From Odontesthes bonariensis (taxonomy: Eukaryota; Chordata; Actinopteri; Atheriniformes; Atherinopsidae): a DNA stretch of 64,000 nt. Under the pieces are notes generated by a model. The model worked only from the letters and a program-made list of their open reading frames with translations, was not told where the DNA came from and did not search any database. Shown piece by piece: positions 12,121 to 23,735 of the stretch (its first letter is position 1; each line of letters opens with the position of its first letter). The stretch is from contig NC_134511.1 of assembly GCF_027942865.1 (NCBI RefSeq), forward strand, positions 1,968,567 to 2,032,566, given 5' to 3'. Position numbers and translations under genes: made by a program.

Positions 12121-12361
12121 CATGAAAATGGCATCAAGGCACAAGGCGCAAAAAGAACAACTTTACGGGCTCTGAGATTAAAGTTCTGCTTTCAGAGATC
12201 CAAAAAGGAAAATCTGTCATTTTAGCAGTAGAAGCAGTGGACGGGAACTGCTAAAGCCAAGAAATGGGAAGCAATTACGAGTGCTGTTAATACCATGTCA
12301 GCAAAATAATTAAAAAAAAAATGGTTTCATATGAAAATGGCCAGGCGATCGATGACTGCAA
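12121..12361 (+). pseudogene. Harbinger Myb/SANT-like protein, broken
   Basis: One frame reads NNFTGSEIKVLLSEIQKGKSVIL and a shifted frame then gives AKKWEAITSAVN. Together these match the N-terminal Myb/SANT-like DNA-binding domain of the second Harbinger protein, which carries the transposase to the nucleus and terminal repeats. An in-frame stop (GNC then TAA) and a frameshift separate the two parts, and the rest is lost where the foldback inserted. The homologous segment is amplified at 58981-60114. Confidence 0.7.
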
Positions 12362-13246
12362 CTTAAAGTGATACTCCGGAGTAAATTCAACCTGGGGTCA
12401 TATGAACGGTGATATCCAGCCAAGTAGCCCACCCACAGTTTTTTCGATATTGGCTGAACATCAGCTGAGTTACTGAGTTATCCCGAATAGCTTCGTACAA
12501 GGGTTAATGGATCCAGGTCCGTATCTCCAAAATTACCACACTAAAATCACATGCCATGACACCAAACTTCTACAGTAGTACAAATACGGTCTGTACTCAC
12601 AAAGCGATGCATTTGGAAGTTTGAAAATAGTCCAGGAGTTTATTATTATCAACACAAGCCTGATAGCTTCTCTGCAGCTAAAGCTACGTCGACGTCACTC
12701 CAAGGCGCTGGGAGCTTCAAAGTAAGATGAGGGTTGATCTACTACTGTAGACAACAAAGTATATGCTATATTCTACATGTTTTTTTATGAATTTTTGTGT
12801 TGTAGAGTTGTGAAATTATTTTATCAATGGAGAAATTGAGCAGCCTTGCTTTGTTGTCTACAGTAGTAGATCAACCCTCATCTTACTTTGAAGCTCCCGG
12901 CGCCTTGGAGTGACGTCGACGTAGCTTTAGCTGCAGAGAAGCTATCAGGCTTGTGTTGATAATAATAAACTCCTGGACTATTTTCAAACTTCCAAATGCA
13001 TCGCTTTGTGAGTACAGACCATATTAGTACTACTGTAGAAGTTTGGTGTCATGGCATGTGATTTTAGTGTGGTAATTTTGGAGATACGGACCTGGATCCA
13101 TTAACCCTTGTACGAAGCTATTCGGGATAACTCAGTAACTCAGCTGATGTTCAGCCAATATCGAAAAAACTGCGGGTGGGCTACTTGGCTGGATATCACC
13201 GTTCAAATGACCCCAGGTTGAATTTACTCCGGAGTATCACTTTAAG
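12362..13246. mobile_element. TTAA-target foldback element with 398-bp arms
   Basis: The arms at 12362-12759 and 12849-13246 are near-perfect inverted copies of equal length around an 89-bp loop. TTAA occurs at both edges, with inner ends AGTGATACTCC and GGAGTATCACT. The related Harbinger at 60290 is uninterrupted (GCAACTAAAGGCGTGC) where this copy reads GCAAC-TTAA...TTAA-GCCGTGC, which confirms the boundaries and the 4-bp TTAA duplication. This fits a piggyBac-type MITE. There is no coding capacity. Confidence 0.9.
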
Positions 13247-13269
13247 CCGTGCAATCAGTTGTTGCCTCA

Positions 13270-13864
13270 TCATGATGGCACTTTGATGGGGTGGTCCATG
13301 AGGGGGGTCTTCTGGCACCACACCTTCTGGTCTGCCTGGGCTGGTTCAGGTGGAGACCCTCGTTCATGGCAATATTGCGCCATGAACGAGGTATCGAGAC
13401 ACACCCACCCTCGCCAGCTGCTCAGTGCGCTCCACCACAGCACGGGGGCTTTGATGCGTATATGTGTCTCGTGCTCCAATTATGATTGGCAGTCCAGCCA
13501 CGGGATGAAAGTCCCTCTTAATTTGTACTTGTTGGACAGCGGTGTATGGGAATCTGACGTACCACGGGTGATAAACTGATGAGAGTTTTGATGACCAAGG
13601 GGAGCGCACGACTCACGGAGGACTGGGACACTCCGATCTGTCTCCAATCTCCCTCTGAAAGGTTCCAGTGGCCAAAAATCCAAAGATGGTGAGGACCTGG
13701 GCGTGTGGTGGAATTGGGTTTGATCGGCGTGTTTCTCTCTGGAGTTGTGGCTCCAGCAAGCTGCATATTTGTAGCAGCACAATCCTTAGCAATCTAAATC
13801 GCGATCTCAGCCATTCGTCTGTCTCCACGCGCTCTCTTCCAAGAGCCTGACGCGCTAAAGGCAT
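13270..13864 (-). pseudogene. Harbinger DDE transposase, broken
   Basis: The minus strand gives WLRSRFRLLRIVLLQIC, NPIPPHAQVLTIFGFLATGT and FQREIGDRSECPSP in one frame, VSQSSVSRALP in the next, then VAGLPIIIGARD and THIRIKAPV in others. These are successive blocks of the HARBI1-like nuclease, including the GxxDxTHIRIKAP region around the first catalytic Asp. At least three frameshifts are needed to follow it and the C-terminal catalytic part is missing, so it is dead. Confidence 0.85.
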
Positions 13865-14244
13865 CCAAAAGTAGCAAGTCAGCCGCTGGTTACACTTCCC
13901 ATTTACCTCGTTATATACAGATTCAAATTAACCTTCGATTAGTGCATATTTTAAGTCAAACAGAATAATGTCAGCATCATTGTTGGGTATAATGTATATA
14001 TTTATTTATGTTTGCTTCAAAGTAATTAAATATACAATCCATTAGTCAAGCAAACGTGATTTGAATAACAGCGGACTATTTTACGAAACTCCTACGACAG
14101 CTCTGGATCACTGTAAATTCTGTTCGTACCTGAAAGAAAACGTAAAATACGAAAAGATTGGTGAATGCGCAAATTCTCTTAAATCACTCGTACGGACGAT
14201 TTAAGAACAAATCTGTGCATACGAACGCTTCTTGCATGAGGCCC

Positions 14245-15083
14245 AATGTTAAGACCGCACAAAGGGTTAATCAAACGATCTGTAAAAGTCCAAGTTTGTC
14301 ACTTTATAATTGACTTTAATATACTTTTGTTAAGTACAGTCAGTTTATTTCTGACTCAGAAACAGTAAACGATATAAAACAGCATGTATATGTTTTTTAT
14401 CTTATGAAACACTAAACCCTGATGTAACAGAGATGTTTTCAGCATTAGGTTTTTTTGAATTGAATTGAATCCGAAACACTTCATGTGGTACCAACAGTGT
14501 GACATCAGAGCTGTTTCCAACATCACGTGATACCAAAACAGGTTTCCATACAGATTAGAATTAAAAACATAGGTTAAAGTTATTTCTTTAGTTCTCCTAA
14601 TTCAAAAAACAAACCTTGACATGTCTTGTTATGACTCAGTCTTGCTGTAGCTGCCTTTTTGTTAATCTCCTTTGCTGCTTTGTTAAGAGCATATTAATTG
14701 TTTCATAGACCTGCTGCAGTTAAATAGTTAAATGATTTAGTTAAATAGTCAAATGGTTTAATGAAATACTGATGATAACTATTGACTCAGAATTGGTGAA
14801 AAGAGGCAGAGGAGAACTATTTAGAGCAGCTAAATATTTAAAGTCATGTTAATATCTCCTAATAACACTAAAGGCTAACCTTTAAAGGAACAGTTCACTA
14901 TTTAAGACCGTGAGTCCCAGTTCCAGCTTGTTTATCAAGAATAAGAAATGAGGAGACCATTTTCACAACAATAGCTCATTTCTATCCATTTTGGCTGTTT
15001 TCGCTGGTCCATCCTGCTGCTACAGACAGGGTTCCATTGGGCACTCTGTTCAATGTCCTTAAAACAATACTAATGTTAATTTT
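14245..15083. other. Spacer with an isolated transposon end
   Basis: GCACAAAGGGTTAA at about 14259-14272 looks like the right end of a piggyBac-type element whose left end was not found. Text starting AAAGGAACAGTTCACTATTTAAG at 14885 resembles a MITE end without a partner. No genes are seen. Confidence 0.35.
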
Positions 15084-15337
15084 AAAGAAAAGGTCAACTC
15101 ACCGGGTGGTTAGTGGTATTAAAAAAAAAAAAATGTTGGCACATTTTATGGTTTTCCATCCGTGTAATCCGTGTTCTTTGCTGTTCAGAACTATTTTTCA
15201 TGCTAAATCACGACGCACGTAAACATCCGGATTACAAAATGCTAAATAAAGCAAGAAATAACTTTTATTTCGCAACGCAATTTTTTTGGGACACACAGGA
15301 ACATCCACGAACCACCCGGTGAGTTGACCTTTTCTTT
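15084..15337. mobile_element. Short MITE, ~254 bp
   Basis: The 28-bp inverted repeats start AAAGAAAAGGTCAACTCACC at 15084 and end GGTGAGTTGACCTTTTCTTT at 15337. The interior is AT-rich and non-coding. It lies immediately 5' of the LINE fragment at 15338, so it may have inserted into it. Confidence 0.85.
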
Positions 15338-17280
15338 CAACGTCCAAATCATCAAGGTTGATGTGGCCACTGTCTGTGTATGAGATTCCATTATCTGTTG
15401 TAGAAAAAATGGAAAGATTAGTTAGTTTTTATATTAGGAAGTGGCTAGGTGTTCCTAGATGCTTAAGTACTGTGGCACTGTATGGGAAAGGCATACTCCA
15501 GCTCCCAGTATCTAGTCTAGTAGAGGAGTTTAAATGTACTAAAGTTAGGACAGAGCTCCTGTTAGCTGGGAGTAAAGATGTGGTAGTTAGTAAGGTGGTT
15601 CCAAACCCAACCAAGGGGAGGAAGTGGAAACCAAGAACGGCAGCTCAGGAGGCAGAAGCAACTCTTAGACATACAGAGATTGTGGGCAATGTGCAAATAG
15701 GCCGGGGAGGCTCGGGGCTTGGCCCAGGCAAACCGGTGTGGAGTAGAGCAGGTCCCAAGGAGAAGAGAAAGCTAGTTGTTGAGCAGATTCGTAGACAGGA
15801 GGAAATGTTAAGGGGTGCAAAGGCAGTGGCTCAGGCTAAGCAGGGACGGTGGTTGAATTGGGAAGGTGTAGAGAAGAAAAAGCTTAGCTGGAAAGAACTG
15901 TGGAGTATGGAGGAAAGGAGTATTAGATTTTTGATAGGGGCAACATATGATGTATTGCCAACTCCCCAGAACCTAAAACTCTGGGTAAATGGAGACCCGT
16001 TATGTTCGTTATGTTCAGGTACTGCAACTCTAAAGCATATTTTGTCAGGTTTTAAGGTTAGTCTGTCACAAGGCTGGTATACATGGCGACATGACCAAGT
16101 ATTAAGAAGTTTAGCTGCAGGTATTGAAGATAAACGAAGGCAGGTAAACTTAGGAGGGTCCAAGGTACAAAGAGTGACAATTCAGTTTGTTCAAGAGGGG
16201 GAGAAAGTTAAAAAGACGATAAGGAGGCACGGCAGCTTGGAGGATGATTGTGATTGGGAGATGCAGGTAGATTTAGGAAATAAGCTTGTTGTTCCCCAGG
16301 AGATAGCCTCTACAAACTTAAGGCCTGATATAGTCTTGTGGTCTAGGAGTAGAATGAGAGTCTATTTCATAGAGCTGACTGTTCCTTGGGAGGAATTGGT
16401 AGAGGAAGCATATGAAAGGAAAAAGCTTAGGTATGTGGAGTTGGGGGCAGAAGCAGAGCAGCGAGGATGGAAGGTTAGAATCTGTCCAGTGGAAGTAGGA
16501 TGTAGAGGATTTGTTGCAAAGTCTGTTGTCTCATTGTTGAGGGAGCTGGGTGTAAGTGGACAGAGTGTGAGAAAAATAGTGCAGGAGGTTTCAGATGAAG
16601 CATTACAATCCAGTCAGTGGATTTGGATTAGAAGATGCAATAGCAGCTGGGGGCCCAGCAGGGGGAGCACTTAGGGAAAACAGACTTTTGGAAAAAGCAA
16701 AGAAGAAGTTCAAGATATTTAAGCGGTGGGTTTGGCACATGTGATCCTTTTGAAACCAGGCGGCCATTTTGGGTGAGTTGGCTTGGAGTGAGTTGTATGG
16801 ATTTGTTTTTGCTGGTATTTTAGTGATTATAGGACTATTTAAGTGAGTTTGTCTGCTGAATCTGCTAGTGTGTCTTGTCCTTCCTCCACCTCTGGCACCC
16901 TCTATATTTTCACTACCCCTACCCGAACCAGGGTTTGAATCCCCACCCCGCTTTAACTGGTGTGCAGTTGGTGAGAGGCTGAGGTAGATTATGGTGGTTG
17001 TGGTGTGAGGGGCAGTGTTGGCTGGCATTAGGGGGGTGACTCTGGGACGCCAGTGGTCATTGTCTAGCCTCCTGGAGGTGTCGTGGGCCCAACTAGACGA
17101 AACACTGATGAAAGGAGGTTCCCACCTGATGACCCCAATGATATGTTGGTCAGCACTGCTCATTGATCTATATAATACGGAGTGTAGGGAATTATTCACT
17201 GAGTCTGGTCCTTTATTTTATTTTATTTTATTTTATTTTTTATTTTCTTTAGCACAAGTTTCTTGTGTTTATATTGAATC
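15338..17280 (+). mobile_element. 3' half of a LINE with restriction-like endonuclease
   Basis: The frame at about 15358-16674 stays open for ~437 codons. It starts inside the protein (WPLSVYEIPLSVVEKMER), so the upstream reverse transcriptase is missing. Further on lies a CCHC-type knuckle (CSLCSGTATLKHILSGF) whose last Cys appears as Phe, then RPDIVLWSRSRMRVYFIELTVPWEE with ERKKLRY. This matches the RPD-x12-(D/E)...K core of the restriction-like endonuclease of R2/HERO/NeSL-type LINEs. The frame ends WIWIRRCNSS. A ~550-bp 3' UTR runs to the TTTTA repeats near 17220. The clade is inferred from the endonuclease only. Confidence 0.75.
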
Positions 17281-17445
17281 CAACTGAATTATAACATATT
17301 TTTGTTTATGCATTAAAAAATAAATTTAAATTAAAAAACAAGACATTTGTTACCAGATGAGCATCTCTTTGACAATTTGATCCCACGCTGTCACACCTCC
17401 AGATGTGTTTATCACCACTGGATCATCTTCAGTCACACTTTGTTC

Positions 17446-18867
17446 AGGCTGTGTTCGAAACTGCCCACTGCCCACTGCCCACTGCATACTACATACTGCA
17501 TTCTGCATACTACATACTGCATACTGCATACTGCATGCTGCATACTACATACTACATACTACATACTGCATACTGCATCCTACATGCTGCATTCTGCATA
17601 CTACATACTGCATACTGCATACTACATACTGCATACTACATACTGCATACTACATACTACATGCTGCATTCTGCATACTACATACTGCATTCTGCATACT
17701 ACATACTGCATACTGCATACTACATAGTGCATACTACATACTGCATTCTGCATACTACATACTACATACTGCATACTACATACTGCATACTACATACTGC
17801 ATACTGCATACTACATGCTGCATACTACATACTGCATACTGCATACTACATACTACATACTGCATACTACATACTGCATACTGCATACTACATAGTGCAT
17901 ACTACATACTGCATTCTGCATACTACATACTACATACTGCATACTACATACTGCATACTACATACTGCATACTGCATACTACATGCTGCATACTACATAC
18001 TGCATACTGCATACTACATACTACATACTGCATACTACATACTGCATACTGCATACTACATAGTGCATACTACATACTGCATTCTGCATACTACATACTG
18101 CATACTGCATACTACATACTACATACTGCATACTGCATACTACATGCTGCATACTACATACTGCATAATGCATACTGCATACTGCATACTACATACTACA
18201 TATTGCATAATGCATACTACATACTACATACTGCATACTACATACTACATACTGCATACTGCATATTACATACTGATCGATCAGACAGAATGCAGAGCGT
18301 TTACCCACAATGCATTTCGCTCCTGCCCGAGCCCAAATCAGCCGGCCTGAAGCTGATTTCTCTTAAGCTCTAAACTCTGTAAACTTTAGCAACATTTGAA
18401 ACATTTTCAGGTGAGAAAGTAGTCGTTTAGATCCCCAACGTGTTGAAAACCTGACAAAATACCGGCTGTTTACAATTTTGTTCCCACGAATTCGGCGCTA
18501 CTAAAGCTAGCCGCAGTGAGCTAACGCACTTCCGGTTATTTTCACAAAATAAAATACCCGTTGCCTTTTATCAGAGGGAAAGCCATTACCATACAATTGG
18601 TGCTTTTGTTTTGAAAACAGGAAGTGAACCTACCCTCGTTGTAGCTAGCTTGAAACTGCCGTTTTGACAGGAAATGACGATCGGCGACGTCACGTTACGT
18701 TGCATCTTGGGTGGTTTGAGTATGAGTAGTAACCTCATGATGCATACCCAACATTTCAGAGAATCTAGTATTTATCCGGGAACTTCTCGCTTACTCAAAT
18801 TCGCATACTAACTCAGAAAGTTAGTAGGAGTAGTAGGATTAGTATGCGGTTTCAAACACAGCCTGAG
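17446..18867. mobile_element. DNA transposon carrying a 7-bp satellite, copy 1
   Basis: The outer ends are inverted: TCAGGCTGTGTTCGAAAC at the left, and the complement of TCAGGCTGTGTTTGAAACCG at the right (GTTTCAAACACAGCCTGA). The left inner side is a long 7-bp satellite. The right part (18285-18867) is ordinary sequence with TTAGTAGGAGTAGTAGG near the end. No transposase is seen and no clear target duplication, so the superfamily is unknown. A second copy, inverted, lies at 29763-31460. Confidence 0.75.
17461..18277. repeat. 7-bp satellite (CATACTG/CATACTA), array 1
   Basis: About 116 tandem 7-mers, mostly CATACTG and CATACTA with rare CATTCTG, CATGCTG and CATAGTG variants. CATAGTG recurs at 17723, 17891 and 18059, exactly 168 bp apart (24 units), so a 24-mer higher-order unit has been copied at least twice. 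Because 7 is not a multiple of 3 and stops are absent, long His/Tyr/Leu-rich frames arise by chance. Confidence 0.97.
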
Positions 18868-19049
18868 AGACAAAGAAGATCAGCCTGAAGGAGAAATGTA
18901 AAGAAAACTCACCAATAATAAAACACCATATTCCTGGTATAATAAGCTTCTTATTAAAGTCCAAATCATCTCAGCTGGTATCAGCAGTTAAAGTCTGATA
19001 ACGGTGCATCATAATGAGCTGGAGTTCACTGCCTGAGTAAAAGTATTTC

Positions 19050-19655
19050 ACTCCAACTTCACCCCGGTCCTTGCATCACTCCACTGGCTCCCTATTCACT
19101 TCCGTATCAATTTCAAACTGCTACTCATAGTCCACAAATCCCTCCATGGCTTGGCCCCCTCATATCTGTCCGACCTCCTCCACCGTCACATCCCCACTAG
19201 CGCACTTCATTCAGCCGACCAACTGCTTCTGGAAGTGCCTAGGTCCAGGCTAAAATCAAAAGGAGACAGAGCCTTTGCCATAGTGGCCCCCACTCTCTGG
19301 AACCGTCTCCCCCTCCACATCCGCGCAGCCGATTCGGTAGATAGTTTTAAATCCCTGATAAAAACCCACCTTTTTAAACTGGCCTTTAGTTAGGGTCCTC
19401 CCTTGTTTTTAAACACTTGTATAAAGTGTCCCCTGGTTGCCTTATTAAATGTTTTTCTTTTCCTTTTTCATATTTTAAATCTCCACCAGTCACTGTTCTA
19501 TAGCCCTTTTTTATCTATTATTTGATATTTTCTTTTGTTTCTTTTTCTCTTCCTCCATGTACTTTTTAGCTCTTTTTTTGACTGTAAAGCACTTTGGTGC
19601 GGCTCTGCCACTTGTAAATGTGCTATAAAAATAAACACTTACTTACTACTTACTT
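19050..19655 (+). mobile_element. 5'-truncated L2-like LINE
   Basis: The plus strand encodes LHWLPIHFRINFKLLLIVHK, GLAPSYLSDLL, LLEVPRSRLKSKGDRAFA, TLWNRLPLHI and FKSLIKTHLFKLAFS, the conserved post-RT tail of L2-type LINEs. It is followed by TGTAAAGCACTTTGG and a CTTA-repeat tail (ACTTACTTACT). Confidence 0.88.
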
Positions 19656-19679
19656 ACTAAAGGATATTATGAATAATGG

Positions 19680-20970
19680 GTTATATTGAGAGCTTTGATA
19701 GTCAGGAAATACTCACGAGAACATTTGGCCTCTGATATTAAAACAGAACCTAAACTTTGTTGATTTGAATAGATGTTTTAAATAAAGTTGCTGATGAGGT
19801 TTATTTTGTACTTGTTGAAGGATTTCTGACTATAATATAGTTCGAGCTGCAAGAATGAACGTAAGCCGATGGATGCCGTCTCTCATCTCTGAGTAAGTTG
19901 AGCTGCAGTCCACACTTTGGAATTAAAAGTTACAAATTAATCAACATTAAAACAAGGAACAAGGAAACAATCCTCTGAAGTTGAACCTTAACAAGAAAAT
20001 CTGATCTGATAAAGCGTGGAGGTGAAACTAACAGGATCCAACAGGTGAAACCAAACATCCCTGCCGGAGTTACTGTTTTACGAATAAACCAACAGAGAAT
20101 CACTGAACCCGAGCGATAGGTCAGTGAATCGGATCAGCTTGTATATTTACTGGATTCCACAGTTAAACTTCCCTTCCTGCTTCAGCTGAAGCTGCTCAGA
20201 TGTGTTACATTAAGCACAAATCTTTTGTCTTGTTTCCTCAAATTTATTTAAGATCAGTTTGTTCCTCCTGTGAGAACGTCATGTTTGAGGCCCTTGAGCT
20301 GCCCTTCCCGCCTCCACACAGCCTTTAATGAGTGTTCCCTCCCCTCTTTCTAGAAATATCACGTACATAAAGCTAAAACTGAATGTAAGAACATCCAGGT
20401 GCACAGACTGCAGACTAACACGATTCTTTCACAAGCTCAGGTCAATCTTTACTCTTTCATCTGAGCCGGACAATCTCAGGTAAGTCTAACACATTGAAAA
20501 TAATAATGGTAATTATAATAACTGATTAATGGCACTGAGGTTATAACAGTATAATAGATTTAATTCTTTAAGATTAGTATCTGATACATGGGTACCCGTT
20601 TTTCATTCTTTCATACAATGACATCATATTGGTTTAAATATAACCAAATAACTTATTCTTTAGTTGTCTTTTCATAGACTGCATCTTTACTCCTCACTCA
20701 CACGGCTACATATGTTTCCCAACTTGTCCTTTCAACAGTTGAGTGATAAGCTGGATCGTCTATAAACACAAACCACCAGATAAAACCAGATTCAGTGAAT
20801 AACAAACAACGTGCACATTATATCACGAACCAAACTCGTTTTTGGACTTTCAGTTCTTATATATAAATGTTATGTTATATTGATCCTTATATACAGAGGC
20901 TATAGTCCTCTGTACATGGGGCGCCTGCTCATCCCATTACGCCAGGGACCCCACCTGTTTTATTATATTA
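19680..20970 (+). repeat. ~1.3-kb segmental duplication, copy A
   Basis: Begins GTTATATTGAGAGCTTTG and matches 26314-27607 at roughly 98% by eye, including the junction into the 32-bp satellite. It contains a promoter-like stretch and a possible 5' untranslated exon ending at 20479. No protein domain is seen. Confidence 0.92.
20340..20479 (+). promoter_or_regulatory. Putative promoter and 5' UTR exon, copy A
   Basis: A TTTCTAGAAA palindrome lies near 20348, followed by a TATA-like ACATAAAG near 20365. The candidate transcribed segment ends CAATCTCAG before a consensus donor GTAAGT at 20480. The next plausible exon on this strand is the leader exon at 25983, so the intervening 5.5 kb would be an intron filled with satellite. 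This is inferred from signals alone. Confidence 0.35.
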
Positions 20971-21259
20971 TTGTAAAAGTCTGCTGCTCACAGGCTTTTA
21001 TTTTGTAAAAGTCTGTTGCTCACAGGCTTTTATTTTGTAAAAGTCTGTTGCTCACAGGCTTTTATTTTGCAAAAGCCTGTTGCTCTCAGGCTTTTATTTT
21101 GTAAAAGTCTGTTGCTCTCAGGCTTTTATTCTGTAAAAGTCTGTTGCTCACAGGCTTTTATTTTGTAAAAGACTGCTGCTCACAGGCTTTTATTTTGTAA
21201 AAGTCTGCTGCTGTCTGCTGTGGAACAGGAAAAGAAAGTAATCGGCGGATCCACCAAAC

Positions 21260-21445
21260 ATGGAGAAGGGTATGGAACTTTTACTCGGCCATTTTAATTT
21301 CAAAGTTCTTCCAGACGGCGGAGTCGACAGAACCAAAGTCATCTGTAAACACTGCCAAGTTGAATTGTCTTCTCAGCGTAGTAGTTCCAGTCTAAAATAT
21401 CACTTAAAGGCAAAACACACAACACAAAACATTTTTGGATTCTAG
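21260..21445 (+). pseudogene. BED zinc-finger fragment 1 (hAT transposase N terminus)
   Basis: A 61-codon frame MEKGMELLLGHFNFKVLPDGG, then DRTKVICKHCQVELSS and SSSLKYHLKAKHTTQN. The C-x2-C and H-x4-H spacing is that of a BED finger, the DNA-binding N terminus of hAT transposases and their ZBED relatives. It stops at NIFGF, and no catalytic RNase H-like domain or dimerisation region follows. It is preceded by the same GGAACAGGAAAAGAAAG leader as the other three copies. Confidence 0.75.
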
Positions 21446-23393
21446 ATACAAATGCGATTAATCGTGATTAATCAGGGAAATCATGTGATTAATTACATTA
21501 AACACAAGTCTGCTGTTCTCAGGCTTTTATTTGGTAAAAGTCTTTTGCTCAGATCCATTTATTTTGTAAAAGTCTGCTGTTCTCAGGCTTTTATTTTGTA
21601 AAAGTCTGTTGCTCACAGGCTTTTATTTTGTAAAAGTCTGTTGCTCACAGGCTTTTATTTTGTAAAATTCTGTTGCTCTCAGGCTTTTATTTTTTAAAAG
21701 TCTTTTGCTCACATGCATTTATTTTGTAAAAGTCTGCTGTTCTCAGGCTTTTATTATTGTAAAAGTCTGTTGCTCAAAGGCTTTTATTTTGTAAAATTCT
21801 GTTGCTCACAGGCTTTTATTTTGTAAAATTCTGTTGCTGACAGGATTTATTTGGTAAAATTCTGTTGCTCACAGGCTTTTATTTGGTAAAAGTCTGTTGC
21901 TCACAGGCTTTTATTTTGTAAAAGTCTGTTGCTCACAGGCTTTTATTTTGTAAAAGTCTGTTGCTCACAGGCTTTTATTTTGTAAAATTCTGTTGCTCTC
22001 AGGCTTTTATTTTTTAAAAGTCTTTTGCTCACATGCATTTATTTTGTAAAAGTCTGCTGTTCTCAGGCTTTTATTATTGTAAAAGTCTGTTGCTCTCAGG
22101 CTTTTATTTTGTAAAATTCTGTTGCTCACAGGCTTTTATTTTTTAAAAGTCTGTTGCTGACAGGATTTATTTGGTAAAAGTCTGTTGCTCACAGGCTTTT
22201 ATTTTGTAAAAGTCTGTTGCTCTCAGGCTTTTATTATTGTAAAAGTCTGTTGCTCTCATGCTTTTATTTTGTAAAAGTCTGTTGTTCACAGGCTTTTATT
22301 TTGTAAAAGTCTGTTGCTCTCAGGCTTTTATTTTGTAAAAGTCTGCTGCTCTCAGACTTTTATTATTGTAAGAGTCTGTTGCTCTCAGAATTTTTTTTTG
22401 TAAAAGTCTGCTGCTGTCAGGCTTTTATTTTGTAAAAGTCTGCTGCTGTCAGACTTTTATTTTGTAAAAGTCTGTTGCTCACAGGCTTTTATTTTATAAA
22501 AGTCTGTTGCTCTCAGGATTTTATTTTGTAAAAGTCTTTTCTTCTCAGGCTTTTATTATTGTAAAAGTCTGTTGCTCTCAGGCATTTATTTTGTAAAAGT
22601 CTGTTGCTCACAGGCTTTTATTGTGTAAAAGTCTGTTGCTCACAGGCTTTTATTTTGTAAAAGTCTGTTGCTCTCAGGCTTTTATTTTGTAAAAGTCTGC
22701 TGCTCTCAGACTTTTATTATTGTAAGAGTCTGTTGCTCTCAGAATTTTTTTTTGTAAAAGTCTGCTGCTGTCAGGCTTTTATTTTGTAAAAGTCTGCTGC
22801 TGTCAGACTTTTATTTTGTAAAAGTCTGTTGCTCACAGGCTTTTATTTTATAAAAGTCTGTTGCTCTCAGGATTTTATTTTGTAAAAGTCTTTTCTTCTC
22901 AGGCTTTTATTATTGTAAAAGTCTGTTGCTCTCAGGCATTTATTTTGTAAAAGTCTGTTGCTCACAGGCTTTTATTGTGTAAAAGTCTGTTGCTCATAGG
23001 CTTTTATTTTGTAAAAGTCTGTTGCTGTCAGTGTTTTATTTTGTAAAAGTCTGTTGCTCTTAGGCTTTTATTTTGTAAAACTGCTGGTCTCAGGCTTTTA
23101 TTATTGTAAAAGTCTTTTTCTCACGGGCTTTTATTTTGTAAAAGTCTGCTGGTTTCAGGCTTTTATTATTGTAAAAGTCTTTTGCTCACAGGCTTTTATT
23201 CTGTAAAAGTCTGTTGCTCACAGGCTTTTATTTTGCAAAAGCCTGTTGCTCTCAGGCTTTTATTCTGTAAAAGTCTGTTGCTCACAGGCTTTTATTTTGT
23301 AAAAGTCTGCTGCTCAGAGGCTTTTATTTTGTAAAAGTCTGCTGCTGTCTGCTGTGGAACAGGAAAAGAAAGTAATCGGCGGATCCACCAAAC

Positions 23394-23735
23394 ATGGAGA
23401 AGGGTACGGAACTTTTACTCGGCCATTTTAATTTCAAAGTTCTTCCAGACGGCGGAGTCGACAGAACCAAAGTCATCTGTAAACACTGCCAAGTTGAATT
23501 GTCTTCTCAGCGTAGTAGTTCCAGTCTAAAATATCACTTAAAGGCAAAACACACAACACAAAACATTTTTGGATTCTACATACAAATGCGATTAATCGTG
23601 ATTAATCAGGGAAATCATGTGATTAATTACATTAAACACAAGTCTGCTGTTCTCAGGCTTTTATTTGGTAAAAGTCTTTTGCTCACAGGCTTTTATTTTG
23701 TAAAAGTCTGTTGCTCTCAGGCTTTTATTTTGTAA
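23394..23735 (+). pseudogene. BED zinc-finger fragment 2
   Basis: Like fragment 1 but the stop after NIFGF is replaced by Tyr (NIFGFYIQMRL), so the frame runs on through ATTAATCGTGATTAATC repeats into the satellite (KSLLLTGFYFVKV). BED ligands CKHC and H....H are intact. The catalytic transposase is absent. Confidence 0.75.

Larger units (their letters stand above)
11847..14244. mobile_element. Harbinger-type DNA transposon, degenerate, with nested foldback
   Basis: The ends are GGGCCTCATGCAAGAA and its inverted copy TTCTTGCATGAGGCCC, with AAT on both sides as a possible 3-bp target duplication. The plus strand at about 12121-12300 encodes a broken Myb/SANT-like protein and the minus strand at 13270-13864 a broken DDE transposase, the two-gene layout of Harbinger elements. 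An 885-bp foldback sits inside (12362-13246). A second copy begins at 58706. Confidence 0.88.

Noticed and set aside
17347-18373. Open frames of 126-322 codons rich in His-Thr-Ala-Tyr-Cys-Ile-Leu
   Set aside because: They are translations of the 7-bp satellite, which lacks stops in these frames. No start context, splice or domain supports a gene.
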